A DNA stretch of 64,000 nt, taken from positions 10,184,836 through 10,248,835 of the forward strand of contig NC_080717.1 in assembly GCF_019097595.1 (NCBI RefSeq), given 5' to 3'. Positions 1 through 10,993 of this stretch are shown piece by piece (the stretch's first letter is position 1; each line of letters begins with the position of its first letter). The notes under the pieces are model-generated. The model searched no databases. It saw nothing but the letters and a program-made list of their open reading frames with translations, and had not been told where the DNA came from. The translations under genes and the position numbers were made by a program. Origin of the DNA: Hemibagrus wyckioides (Eukaryota > Chordata > Actinopteri > Siluriformes > Bagridae).

Positions 1-375
1 TGACCCTCGTTTAGCCCCTGCTCTCTGAAGGAGGGACTCTGGGACAAGATCTGGAGTAAATGGAATTAGTTTGTGAAAGGATATTTTGCACTTAATTATA
101 TCATAAATAATTCCCGAACCAGTCAAAGCTGAGATTATTGGCACACATGGTAATAAAGTGATATCATTTTGACAAGACTCATCAGAGGGATGTCATCAAT
201 TCTTCATCAAAGTCTTCATAAGAGAACTGGCAAAGCTTCCTCATGATTGGACCAAACACTAACCCGGTCACAGAGACAATGAGATATTAGGATATTAGTT
301 TTTTATTTGTAGTTGTGTAGCAGATGTATAAGTTCAACAATAATAAATATTTATTTATGCATTTTTCAAGATTTA
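1..375. other. Unassigned non-coding
   Basis: No exon, repeat family or RNA gene is recognisable here. The sequence is AT-rich and ends in a short A/T stretch leading into the GATA array. Confidence 0.5.
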
Positions 376-485
<110 letters not shown>

Positions 486-1699
486 CACATATATTCCAAA
501 CTTCCAATACACAATTTTGTTTGGGTGAATTTCACACAGATATAACCAAAATGGTCAACTGCAAGACTATCATATAAGTCCTTATAGTTAAACCTACAGT
601 ATATAGAGAAAATAAAGATGCTGTCAATAACCCAAGTCCAGTTGCCTTGAGAGTTATTTAAAGAAGATTTATTTATATATCACTGCTAAGAAACTGAGCT
701 GTAAATGTTGCGGGATTTTTTTTTCTAGAGATCTTAGCTAGAGATTTTCTTTTTCTTTTAATCTGAATTTTAAATCACAAATAATAAGTCAGCCACTTAG
801 ATCTCTGACACTGGTATTATTGTAAACATTGTTTATCTTCAATTCTCTGTTTTACTTTTTTTTTTTTTTTTACCTATAGTCTGTAGCTCAGTACTGTCTT
901 AAATGAAAGCTCAACGTCAATGACTATAAACTAAAAACACAGGAATTGAAACGTGGGAGAAATAAGTCAACATCCCCCTCTGGTGTTAAACGTAAGTTAG
1001 TGTCATGTCTTTAGGCGCCTCGTTGCCTCATATTGAATGCTGCAGCCATTCCCATCTCCACTGAAATATATTTTTTTTATCGTTTTATAGTTTTCATTTC
1101 TTTCCTCTGACAAGATCCTTAGCACCATTACTGAATCAAACAGTTTTCTGCCTTCCTCAGCTGAAACAGAGATAAGAGCATCTGGTTGAAATGAACATAA
1201 CCTGACATAAAGGACAGCCAAAGAAAGCTTTGAAAAGATACAGCCCTCGCTTCTGGGTGCTATCTTTGATATCCTTGAATGAAATAGATGGAGACTTCTC
1301 ACTCAGATGGAATACTCTTTTGACTTTTACTTTTTGCCTGGAGATGAGTATTGATCTTTGTCTTCTGCCTTTTGCACAACCTCCTGAGCATACAAAATCT
1401 TTCCTTTCCATGTTTTATTGCAAATCATGCTGCAACTCTTCTGTAATAAAGGCTGATTTCGACTTTGTTTTAAAATGATTCACCATTCAATAAATACACT
1501 GGATTAACTTTAATTAAGCCATAATTTACATTTAATTAAACCATGCCCAGGCCACCTACCTTACAGATATGAGTGCTAAACCTAACCCCAAACTCTTAAT
1601 CTCTTAGGAATGTATAAGAAATAGTACTTATTTATTTATATTGTGGTTTAGTAGAGTGTTTTTTTATTTTATAGAAAACATAGCCTATTAAATCACACA
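486..1699. other. Unassigned, with an exon-like block at about 1150-1475
   Basis: Most of this stretch is AT-rich with a poly(T) tract at about 855-870. The part from about 1150 to 1475 has more balanced composition, is open in more than one frame on both strands and carries an AATAAA at 1445-1450 on the plus strand. I recognise no protein in any frame, so I do not call a gene. It could be an old exon, a UTR or an unrecognised repeat. Confidence 0.3.
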
Positions 1700-1885
1700 T
1701 TTACTCATACATTCATCTTCAATAAACACTTTATCCATAACATATCTATAATTATCTATAACACTTTATCACAGTGGACCGGGAATCTATCCAGTATATA
1801 TCCACTATAACCTATACTTGATGCATGGAGAGAAAATTCACAATGGATAAAATGCCAGTCCATCACTGGGTCATGTTTTAATACA
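1700..1885 (-). repeat. Decayed fish interspersed repeat
   Basis: The phrases 'cactttatcc', 'cagtggaccgggaatctatcc' shortened to its core, and 'gccagtccatcactggg' follow the order of a very common fish repeat in reverse orientation. Related plus-strand pieces lie at 44550-44778 and 45380-45455. Divergence is high. Confidence 0.5.
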
Positions 1886-2785
1886 AAAAAAAGTTGTTCA
1901 ACATGTATCTAAAAATTTGCTCTAAAGATTTTTAGCACAGGTTATCCATTTTATCTTTACCGCTTTCCAGCTCAGGAACACTGATAACAAAATATAAAAA
2001 GAAAATATATTTCTGCAGCCTACATTAAGAGGGTCATTTTTCATATTGAACACAGAACATCATTTTGTTGGGAATGAAAGTGGCATTCGATTGCTTCTCT
2101 TAACTGATGTGTGACAGAGTAGAGACACATTCAACATGTGCTTGATGTTGCATGAGCCAACTTGTATGAAGTGTCTGGTTAAAATAAGAGTGAAGGCCGG
2201 GTTTACTCACCATACAACATCTTTAATCTAAACAGGATTTTTGTTGTGTTGAGAAAAGAATAATAAAGACAAAGAGAAGAAGTAAATGTATTTATTGTAA
2301 AGGCAGTGTAATTTTATTCAGGTAAACACAGAGCTATTATATATTCTGATGACCGAGACTCTCATTTCTATTTCTGAAAGACATTACTGAGAGAGCAGAT
2401 CATTACTGAGAGGACCAGACTAAGATCCTTCCTCAGCTCCATCTTGTCTACGCCTCTGAGCACCACTGAATCTGTGACTAATCAGTTCACAGTGTTGTCT
2501 GTGTATAATATGCATGAACCCTGTGCTTCTAGTGTTTCTTTACAAGCGCCGATAGCATTTTAGAGTCAGGAGCTTATTCAGACTGGAAAAATCAATGACA
2601 TGTAGTGTTCTATTTTATTAGTGGTTCATATTCCATCCAAATTGCATACCAGTGCCAGACTCTCAAAACTAATGAATAATAAATCTGATGTGTACATTGT
2701 CAAAAAATAAGAATATTAAAAATAAGACAGCTGTGTTGTCACTCTGCTTTTTACTTTATCTCTTTACCTCTAAATCAGATGAGCT
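1886..2785. other. Unassigned non-coding
   Basis: No gene is recognised. The block at about 2330-2480 has balanced composition and a small internal duplication ('cattactgaga' twice), with AATAAA on the minus strand near 2290. Neither strand gives a protein I know. Confidence 0.35.
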
Positions 2786-2832
2786 GTGTTGTGATTGGCT
2801 TGTCAAGCTGCCTGCCAGTGTTGTGATTGGCT
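2786..2832. promoter_or_regulatory. Duplicated CCAAT-box motif
   Basis: The 15-mer gtgttgtgattggct occurs exactly at 2786-2800 and 2818-2832, 32 bp apart. Each copy contains ATTGG, the reverse of the CCAAT box bound by NF-Y. Tandem CCAAT boxes about three helical turns apart are typical of promoters, but no recognisable first exon lies on either side, so the assignment is tentative. Confidence 0.3.
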
Positions 2833-2975
2833 CATGCAGTAGATCTGATTTGAAATAATAGGACAGGTTGGGATAGTGGAACTATTTCACTGTCTCACAA
2901 CAAATGTGGAAAAGGAATTATATTTGTCTTACTGACAAGACCTGGAATTTTATATTTTACTACTAGTAGTGCAGA

Positions 2976-3262
2976 TACATTATATTGGCAAAGGTTTTGG
3001 GATGCCTCTCCAAATCATTGAATTCGGTGTTGTATTTGAGGGGTTGGGCTTGGCCTCTTAGTTCCATTGAAAGGAACTCTTAATGTTTCAGCATACCAAG
3101 ACAATTTCATGCTCCCAATTCTGTGGAAACAGAATCCAACATCAGTGCCTGACCTCACAAATGCACTTCTAGAGGAATGGCCAAAAATTCCCATAAACAC
3201 ACTTATAAACCTTGTGGAAAGTCTTCCCAGAAGAGTTGAAGCTGTTATAGCTCTAAAGGGCG
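2976..3262 (+). mobile_element. Internally deleted Tc1/mariner remnant
   Basis: The left end carries the terminal motif of a common fish Tc1 family ('attggcaaaggttttggga'). The following frame at 3067-3260 encodes a transposase end, with VPDLTNAL near the middle and SLPRRVEAVIA close to the end. The catalytic core (second Asp and the DLNPIEHLW box) is missing: an N-proximal LPILWKQ jumps directly to the post-catalytic PTSVPDL. It is therefore a double-deletion, non-autonomous remnant. Its right terminus is absent and a different repeat begins at 3274. Confidence 0.85.
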
Positions 3263-3273
3263 GGACAACTCCA

Positions 3274-3665
3274 CACTGTAAAAAAAAAAAAAAATTGTAT
3301 ATTTTACGGTAAAATACTGGCAGCTGGGTTGCCAGAATTTTACCCTAAATTGTACGGTGACACTGTTCACCACTTTACGGTATGCTTTATTAGCAACCGT
3401 AAATTTCACAGTTGAGAACTGCTGTTTTATTTACAACAAATTTGAATGAAAGAATGTAAACCTGTTTACGGTAAACTACTGTAAAATAACAAATATACTG
3501 TAAACCTAATTACAGTCTTTCTCAGATTAATACCACAACACAACCGTATATCATATTATGGTATTTTATTGTAAAGTTCAAATTTAGTCAGAATTTTACC
3601 GTAAAAAAATACAGTACAACACATGATGCATTACAGTTGGTTTGCCTAGATTTTACTGTCAACAA
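3274..3665. repeat. TTTACGGTAAA-type inverted-repeat-rich element
   Basis: It starts with CACTGTA followed by a run of A, then has many short self-complementary words (ttttacggtaaaa, tttaccgtaaaa, actgtaaaataac) over about 400 bp. A second piece in opposite orientation, ending TTTTTTACAGTG, is at 23540-23765. This is the pattern of a fish non-autonomous DNA transposon. The superfamily cannot be set because only one end is visible. Confidence 0.65.
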
Positions 3666-5640
3666 CTTTTTATGAATAATTACTAAGTGAATAAGGTCCA
3701 TTGTAAACCAAGGCACAAAAATATCAGTCAGACTAAAGCAAGAAAACATGTACATATTCATTGTTAAAAACAGTTTGAATTGATCCAATACTCACAAATT
3801 AGTAATGAAATCTTGAAAAAACAGCACATGTCCATATGATTGGATAATCCATGGTAAAATAAACAAACATTATGTATCAGGGCTTACTTGCCCTGGTTGA
3901 ACAAAAGGAATAAGTCACTGAGTATAGACTTGTGTGAAGACATGGGATAGAATTAGACATGATGTTCAAGAAACTGAAAGCTACAGCATGTACTGTCACT
4001 AGCTCAGCTTGAGGACTTGCATGTTGTCCACTGTGGGCCAATCTGATCCTCTCTGCAGGCAGAAAACATACACAAAGCACATGTTAGATTGATGCAGTGA
4101 TGACACAGAGACAGAGATTGATGAGGTCCATTTCAAGAACAACTGCTGGCAGATGACCGCAACAAAGACAGTAAGAAATATACAGCCTTAATTGAATGTA
4201 AAATCATCTCAAGCATCTCAAGTGCCTCACCTGGTAGAACCACATACTGTGATTCAGGGAGTCAAGCTTCAGTTCCAGCGCAGGCCTTTTGCTGCAAATC
4301 ATCCCATCTTTCCCCAGTGTGTTTTTACTGCCACTGTCCAAAAAAGCAAAAATGCCAGAAAAAAAAATTACAATCTTTAAAATACAAAAAAATGGTTTGC
4401 TTCTTGGAGTTTAAAGAGTTTAGAATCTCACCCTGTTCCTGGTCATCACAGCGGGCAGCATGTTGTTTCCTCCAAGTCTATAACTGCTCGGGAGTTTAAA
4501 TGCATACATAAAATGTTGCAGAAGTGAAACATTTCAACTTCTTTTTATTTTAATTATTTAATTAGAATAAAAACAAAACAAAACTGTGTTCCATTCATGT
4601 GTGTGTGTGCAGGACGCCGGACAAACGAGTGTGTGTGTCTGTGGGAACAATGTATGCACGTAGTTGACGTGGCACAGGTGATTGAATGCTGTTGGAGGAA
4701 CACATCTCGGCTGATGGACCATCACGTAGGGTGGAGTGTTGCAGGGCTGGGGAGTGCTGGTTGCTGAGGGTCCAGGGTCCATGTCCAGAGTCCGAATGTG
4801 GGTTCGGTGTGGGGACCGTGCTTGATAGAAGTGCTGGGCTCGATGGGAACAGCACCAGCTTGCGCCGGTATGCCTAAAACAACATGATGAAAAAAATATA
4901 CATTAACAGTCTACATATATGGCAGTAAAATTTAAGCAATGGGTAAAGAGTTTAGGAGAGATATTTCAGATATAATATACTGAGATATTTACATACCAAA
5001 TTCTCCTCCATAACTTGAGTGGGAGAATCTGAAGAAAAGTGATGAGTGTCCACAGGCCTGTACTGGACATTTACTTATCTGTAACATTAAAAAAACACTA
5101 TCAGTTGACATGCAACCTATAGATTACATGGTATGGCTTTATGTCTTTTCTATACATACCCTCTGTTGAGGAGCAGGTCTGTCCCCAGCTGCAGAGGGAC
5201 ACACACCTGTGCTGGAAAACTGCCATGGCCTTACAAGATTTTTGAGGCTTCAGTAGTCGAAAATCTGTGAAAGTTAAATTCAGCAAGCTAAACTGAATAA
5301 TAATTAAATCATAATGTACAATAATTCAAAAAATTGAAACGAATTAAAATGAACAACATGCAATTCTGTACAATTACCAGCCCTCTTAGATTGTAAATCG
5401 TAAATAATAACACTATAATAACAGTGCACTGTGATGTATAATAACAGTAAACTATGATGTAAAAAAAAAGAAGAAGCAAATATTGGAATATTAAATTCTT
5501 ATTTGGAGAAAAGGGATATAGTTCATTAACAAAAGCATTCCGGATTATAGTATTGGACAAATTTATGTTAGTAATAGAAACTCCATTCACCAATAGCCGA
5601 GGAAGATGAGGTGTTACATTATTTTCAGATAAACTCCAAG
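3666..5640. other. Unassigned; GC-richer island at 4590-4870
   Basis: No protein is recognised on either strand. From 4590 to 4870 the composition becomes clearly GC-richer, with several CpGs and short GT runs; it could be part of the element that begins at 3274, or a decayed gene. The flanks return to AT-rich sequence. Confidence 0.3.
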
Positions 5641-5644
5641 ATAT

Positions 5645-7700
5645 CTATATAACTATAGACTGTGGGATAGCTTTGATGATGTTATCATATTGTTTTCTGC
5701 CAAATAAATTAAATTTGGAACTAAAAGTTTCAAAAGACATTTGCATGACAGACCATACTCCTTTCTCCCACCAGTTTTTGTAGAATACAGATTTGCTCCT
5801 AAACACAACATATCTACAGTTCCATAGAGAGACATTATGAGGACTCAAATTATGCTTATAGATCATTTTCCAATAAAGTAAGACCTGTTGATGAAACCCT
5901 GATAACTTAACAGGGAGTTTTTTAAGGTCATAATCACATCTAAGGAAAAAATGGATACCTCCAAATTTCATAAATATTTTAGCTAGGGATATGAAACCAA
6001 AAACTATTTTCATTTTTCACAAAGGATTTTAGCCAAGGCAATTTGTCTTAATCATACCATTAATACACTCAATGTCAAGGGCTCCTAACTGTGTTATTGT
6101 CTTTATAAATTAATTTAACTAGATTAATAGTTTTCTCCAAAACAATAATTCTAAAGTATGAAACATAAATTTGTGTTCATTCATGTCAAAAGCCTTAAAA
6201 AATCTAGAAATAAAATTCATCTTCAATGAAATAATTATAATCCAGTAAGTCAAGCACAAGTCGTATATTATTGTGAATTGAGCGGCCTTTCAAAAAACCT
6301 GACTGTGTCTCTGAAATAATCTGTGAAACTCCAATTTTTAATCTGTTAGCATAAATGAGTTAAAATTTTATAGTCATTATTAAGCAGAGTTATGGGCCTT
6401 GTTTGAGATTGTCTATTAATTTTGGATTTTTTCCAGGTTTAGGGATGAGAGTGATAATCCCTTGGTTCAAAGAGTTGGAAGAATATGGGATTCAGATATT
6501 TCTTTCAACATATGAAAAACAAGGTCTTTAATATATATCCAAAAAATGCCTATAGAAGTTACTCATCAATCCATCTGAACCAGGCGATTTGTCTAATGAT
6601 AAATAATTCATTGCTTTTTCCACCTCCTCCATACTAATATCTGCATCACAAATATTTGTAAAACTCTCATTTACTGTTGGGATCCAATCCTTAATGTGAA
6701 CAAAGCATCTGTATGTGAATAAGAGGAGGAGTATAAGTTACTGTAGAAACAAGAAATCTCCTTAGAAATCTTTTCAGGATCCACACATTCTTCATCATTA
6801 ATCAGTAAAGATTTAATACTGTTATGTTCTTGTCTCTTTTTTTCCCAATCTACAAAAATATGCTGAACTCCTTTCCCCCTCCTCTATCCACTTTGCTCTT
6901 GATCTTATATACGCTCCTTTTGCTTCAACATAAATGTTGTCTAACGAGGATTGAAGGAGAAGCAGTTTCTGCTTATCATTTTCACTGAAGGAGGATTTAA
7001 TACAAATACTGTTTATTTCTTTGATAATTTCCAATTCTTTTTCTTTACTGTTCCTGCTTAATAATTTACCGTAAGATATGGAGATTTGACATACTTTATA
7101 CGTTAAATATTCCCATTTCTCATTTAAGTTTTACAATTCGTATCTCCATTTATATTATTAATTGCAGCTATAATTTCATGAGAAAAGGGTTCACTATATA
7201 GAAGGCTTGAGTTGAATTTCCAATAACCTTTTCTCCTTTGATAGACATTCATAGGTCTAAGAATAAGTTTAATCATGCAATGGTCAGTTAATGGTGCAGC
7301 AGAAATCATAGAGTCTGACTCGAGACCAGATCTAAATTCAGAGACTAACCAGAAATCTAATCTGGATTTGACTGAGCCATCAGGCTTAAACCACGTGAAA
7401 ACCTGAATACTAGGGTTTTTAGTGAACCATGCATCTGTCAATTTAAACACACTACAAAAGTCAAGCTATATGGGATTGTAATGGTGTCTCAGGTATCTTG
7501 AAGGAAATCGATCACCATATTAAAATCCCCTCCAAAAATAATATCCTCAGTAGGATACCTTTGGCATAGATCTTTAGCAACTTTTGTAACCTCAGTAATT
7601 AAAACTTTGTTTTGTTTATGATTATTATATCCATATATATTTCCCAAAATCAAAACATTTTCACTTACTTCCAAAACACAGATTATCCAGTGACCACAAG
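5645..7700 (-). pseudogene. L1-type LINE ORF2, decayed
   Basis: Reading the minus strand from 7700 down, the order matches L1 ORF2. First is an endonuclease piece with GGDFNMV (7489-7674). Next is SRLDFWLVS...LTDHCMIKL (7124-7450), the C-terminal part of the endonuclease. Then comes the linker AKWIEEGERSSAYF (6822-7034) and reverse-transcriptase blocks: SPGSDGL near 6590, IPKPGKNP and LLNNDYKIL near 6400, and SGFLKGRSI-like sequence near 6300. The fish L1 C-terminal domain follows (5645-6013, with LPVKLSGFHQQVLLYWK). Frames change repeatedly. Between about 6180 and 6013 the segment that should carry the catalytic Asp-Asp motif is missing, so the enzyme is dead. The 5' end of the endonuclease stops at the (TA)n tract near 7730. 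Confidence 0.92.
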
Positions 7701-7723
7701 TATCCCTAACAGTGGTTAAAATC

Positions 7724-7728
<5 letters not shown>

Positions 7729-7813
<85 letters not shown>
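7729..7813. repeat. (TA)n microsatellite
   Basis: Two TA runs are separated by a short 'cttt' interruption. They lie at the point where the L1 endonuclease homology stops. Confidence 0.95.
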
Positions 7814-7815
<2 letters not shown>

Positions 7816-8314
7816 AAAAAGAAAAAAGAGAGAAATAAGCAAAGAGAAGAATAAAATAAGCAAATTAGTTTTGGAATTAAAATTAAAAACTCCTGCAAGG
7901 CCTCTATCAATCATTATTAAATGGCAACAAATCAGCTATAAAATGAAAAATTCTTCAACTTAAAAATCAAAAGTGAACAGACCTTGGTAACTTAGTTTCA
8001 CTTTTTTTCCTCTCCTTTAAATAGAACAGTTTTCCCAGAATGTTCGAACTTTAAAATATTAACTTGAAAAGACAGAAAAAATTTGTTTATATCGAATTAA
8101 CAAACTGATATTTAAAGAATTTTCTTTTCACCCGCTTTTGCCAGTATGATTATCAGCTGAGAATTTACTAAATTACCAACATTCCCTATTAAATGCGAAA
8201 GCGTAAACAAGTCAAAAGGTTGTTGCGGTTAAACGAGAACCTATTAGTGTAAAATCGGTGAGATATACAACTCAAACTTGTGCTGCAAGAGTAACAACAT
8301 GCTTTAACCCAAAG
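7814..8314. other. Unassigned A-rich sequence between L1 pieces
   Basis: It lies where the L1 ORF1-ORF2 junction and endonuclease start would be, but no L1 protein blocks are recognisable. An A/G-rich stretch follows the microsatellite. Confidence 0.35.
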
Positions 8315-8865
8315 TACACTACCAGTCAAAAGTTTGACTGGTAATTCAATGTTTTTTGTTTAGTGATTTATTTTCTACATACTAGAACAATACTGGAGAT
8401 TTCAAAACTTTGAAATAACACACATGGACTTAAGTAATCCATATGTAATGACAACAAAAAACAGTCAGTTGTTATTTTAAGACACGAAGGTCAGGTGTTC
8501 TGGAATAGTTCTTGCAAGAACAGTATTGTCAAGTGCATTTGCAAAACCCATCAAGCACCATAATGAAACTGGCCCATATGAAGACCATCCCAGTAAAGCA
8601 AGACCAAAACTTACCTCTGCTGCAGAGGAGAAGTTCATTTAGAGTTACCAGCCTCAGAAATCACCAATTAACCGCATCTCAGATTAGAGCCATTATGAAG
8701 GCTTTACAGAGCATCAGTAGCAGACATATCTCAATATCAACTGTTCAAAGGACATTATCGTGTATTTTGGCCGCCTTCAGCATTGTTTTACAATGTAGAA
8801 AGAAATAAACATCAGGAAAGACCATGGAATTAGAAGATGTGTCCAAACTTTTGACTGTTAGTGTA
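8315..8865 (+). mobile_element. Tc1-derived MITE, copy 1
   Basis: Ends are near-perfect inverted repeats beginning tacactaccagtcaaaagtt and ending with ttttgactgttagtgta, bounded by TA as expected for Tc1/mariner. The body (551 bp) is nearly the same as the element at 21847-22394. An open frame at 8512-8808 keeps a Tc1 transposase N-terminal DNA-binding segment (LTASQIRAIMKALQ, then RHISISTVQRTL) but there is no catalytic domain. It must have been moved by a transposase supplied elsewhere. It sits inside the L1, so it arrived after the L1 did. Confidence 0.93.
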
Positions 8866-8888
8866 CTTCCTAATCCAGAGTAAACCCG

Positions 8889-9480
8889 TTACCGGTGATG
8901 TATCCGACATGTCCTTTGTAGTACATGTCCATGTTCCTCCATCCTCAGCCATGCAGCTGCGCGAGCCTCTCGGTCAGCTTTGCAAAAGTCCTGCTTGAAG
9001 TGAATCCCCAAGTCTATGCAAATCTTAGAATTTTTGGACAGTTTACAGATGGAATCCTGGTGGAATCTCATGCTGAACTGGTCTCTCCCCTCTTTCCTTC
9101 CAATGCAATGAGCAGTATCCACTACCGATTCCATCGAGGTGTTCCACAGCGGTGCTAATTTGGACAGGAGATACTCATGACGATGTCTCGGGTGCTTTCG
9201 TCCCCTTTTTCTTTCACTCCATGTATTGTAAGGTTCCAGCGTCTCTTGTAGAGCTCCAACTCCGTGACGTTTTCTTTCAGCTCAATGTTTTCTTTTTCTA
9301 TGGCTTGTATCTTGACTTTGCACTCTTTAATCTCAGTGGCATTCAGCTCCACTAGTTTGGTGATGTTAGCCACTATGATTGAGTTTTCTCTCAGCTGGTT
9401 GCTGGAGCCGTCCATTTTGGAGGTTAGCTTTTCAATAGCTTCCACAAGGGATGCGTTTAAACCTTCTGACGAATTCTGTG
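8889..9480 (-). pseudogene. L1 ORF1 (RNA-binding chaperone), frameshifted
   Basis: The first half (9445-9155) is a coiled coil rich in E, K, I and N followed by LELYKRRWNLTIHGVKEK, the start of the L1 ORF1 RNA-recognition fold. After a frameshift the second half (9134-8889) gives VVDTAHCIGRKEG and KADREARAAAW, which match the C-terminal domain of L1 ORF1. The protein normally binds L1 RNA as a trimer. Order and strand agree with the ORF2 remains at 5645-7700. The two frames and missing middle make it a pseudogene. Confidence 0.9.
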
Positions 9481-9489
9481 TGGTTTAAG

Positions 9490-9695
9490 CCTCTGAAGGT
9501 GGTGCTGTACTTTTCGTTGTTGTATTGAATTGTTTCACAAGTTTGTCACTATAACAAATATAGTGGTCTTGTTTTTGGATTGTGACTGGATTACTGGTAT
9601 TTTGGAAATGGACAATATAATAAAAACATTTTTGTTTTATTTGGGAAACAATTGGGGGTTTTTATGACACAGTTAAAATTTGTAAGAGCTTCAGT
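9490..9695. other. Unassigned, possible L1 5' UTR
   Basis: It lies just upstream (minus strand) of L1 ORF1 and may be the L1 5' untranslated region. No independent signal supports that. Confidence 0.25.
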
Positions 9696-9697
9696 AC

Positions 9698-10735
9698 AAC
9701 CGACTGCGCCACCTAGGGTATAAACGAAGACCCCAGGAACTCCCTACCAAAATAGTTTCGTTATCAAGGTATGGAACAGTAGAAAACATCACCCAACAAA
9801 AACTCAAATACACAATTCTTTATTACAATCAAGGGATACAGGAAAGAATAATAATAAAAAAAATAACCAGGGTCCAAAGTCCATGCTCAGTAGCAGTCCG
9901 GAGTTAAAACAGTCTCAGCCTGGCATCAGAAATCACAGCCACCGTCCTTTTACTCTCAGTTCCCCAATAAAGGCCATGGGAATGGTGATGCTGATGCTGG
10001 AGACAGCACTTAATATCCACACAGATCTTTCAGTCTACTCAATAACACTAGTATACCCTAAAAAATCAAATCGGCCGATCTAAAATCATTTATTTAATAA
10101 AATCATCCAACCCCGCTATCCAGTCTGGTGTAGTCATGCGCAGAAGAATCCCGTCAGTGTTCGCTCTCGTCTCGCAGCACGCGCAGTAGACTCCCGCAAA
10201 CATTCATCCACCCATCACGCGTGCTGCTCGCCCACGGTGCTCTCCTTACTGGAAACGCTGGCGCAGAATCTCCTCTTCTTCTTCTTCTTCTTCTTCTTCT
10301 TCTTCTTCTTCTTCTTCTTCTTCTTCTTCTTCTTCTTCTTCGCCCTCTCGTTAAGCCAGTTCCATTTCCGCTCACACGGTGCTGCCACTTCACACCTGTC
10401 CCCAATCACAACTGCTCTTTTATAGAAAAGCACTCTAACTCCGTCGTCCAATCCCATCGTTAGTCCAATTAATTTAAATAAGCATGTGTCTTGGAATACT
10501 GCCTACAAACAGAAAAAGAAAATACACAGCAACCCACACAAAAGCAAAACAACCCAAAGCAAACGCATGCACAAAAAAAGCACATATACACAAACACAAA
10601 ACAAAACACCATGCAACACAACCAACTCTCTCCCCATCACACTAACAGGAGCGTTAATATGTCTCTGTTTGCTCGAACGTCCGATATAGATCATGATAGG
10701 CAAGAAATACAACAATAAATCAATGGTCAGTGCTT
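9698..10735 (-). mobile_element. Possible LTR-like segment
   Basis: On the minus strand there is a TATAAAAG box at 10424-10417, an AATAAA at 9824-9819 about 600 bp later, and then TGGCGCAGTCGG at 9711-9700. The last resembles a primer-binding site of the tRNA-Ser type known from some gypsy elements. Together these suggest a U3-R-U5 layout followed by a PBS. I could not find TG/CA ends or a target duplication, and no gag or pol follows, so this is a weak call. It could also be a decayed promoter region. Confidence 0.3.
10273..10340. repeat. (TTC)n polypyrimidine tract
   Basis: About 22 uninterrupted CTT/TTC units. A pure homopurine-homopyrimidine mirror tract of this length can form triplex DNA. 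Frames through it give poly-Lys, poly-Arg, poly-Leu or poly-Phe and are artefacts. Confidence 0.97.
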
Positions 10736-10773
10736 AATACTTAAAAGTGTCTTTCAGGTTGTTTGCTTAACGT

Positions 10774-10870
10774 TGACGTCATCAGGGTAACAGCGTCATC
10801 AGGCCCCAGCGTCACGAGAAAAAATGTTGTGAGATTTAAACCAATACAAATTTAAACAGTAACAACGTCA
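10774..10870 (+). promoter_or_regulatory. Cluster of cAMP-response elements
   Basis: A perfect palindromic CRE, TGACGTCA, is at 10774-10781. Three further CGTCA half-sites follow at 10794-10798, 10810-10814 and 10866-10870. All lie 120-220 bp upstream of the ATG at 10994. CREB/CREM proteins bind these motifs; CREM activates many spermatid genes, and the family to which the downstream BTB domain is closest (KLHL10) is testis-specific in vertebrates. That link is inference. Confidence 0.55.
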
Positions 10871-10882
10871 TTCAGCGACTTT

Positions 10883-10980
10883 CAAGAGAAGAGATTGTGG
10901 ATTGACTTTCTCCTGAGGACTACTACAACTACAACACATACAAGAAGAGATTGTGGACTGAATTTCTCCTGAGGATCACT
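10883..10980 (+). repeat. Duplicated leader segment
   Basis: About 40 bp containing gagattgtgga and tttctcctgagga occurs twice, at 10883-10924 and 10941-10980, with small differences. It lies between the CRE cluster and the start codon and so would form the 5' leader. Confidence 0.8.
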
Positions 10981-10993
10981 AACGAAGACGAGG

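Noticed and set aside
1003..1478. Overlapping frames on both strands as a possible exon
   Set aside because: No recognisable protein, no convincing splice sites, and equal openness on both strands.
4558..4877. GC-richer overlapping frames as a gene
   Set aside because: Frames are short and low in information, with GT-repeat content; nothing recognisable.
10154..10463. Frames with poly-Arg, poly-Lys, poly-Leu and poly-Phe
   Set aside because: All are translations of the TTC array.
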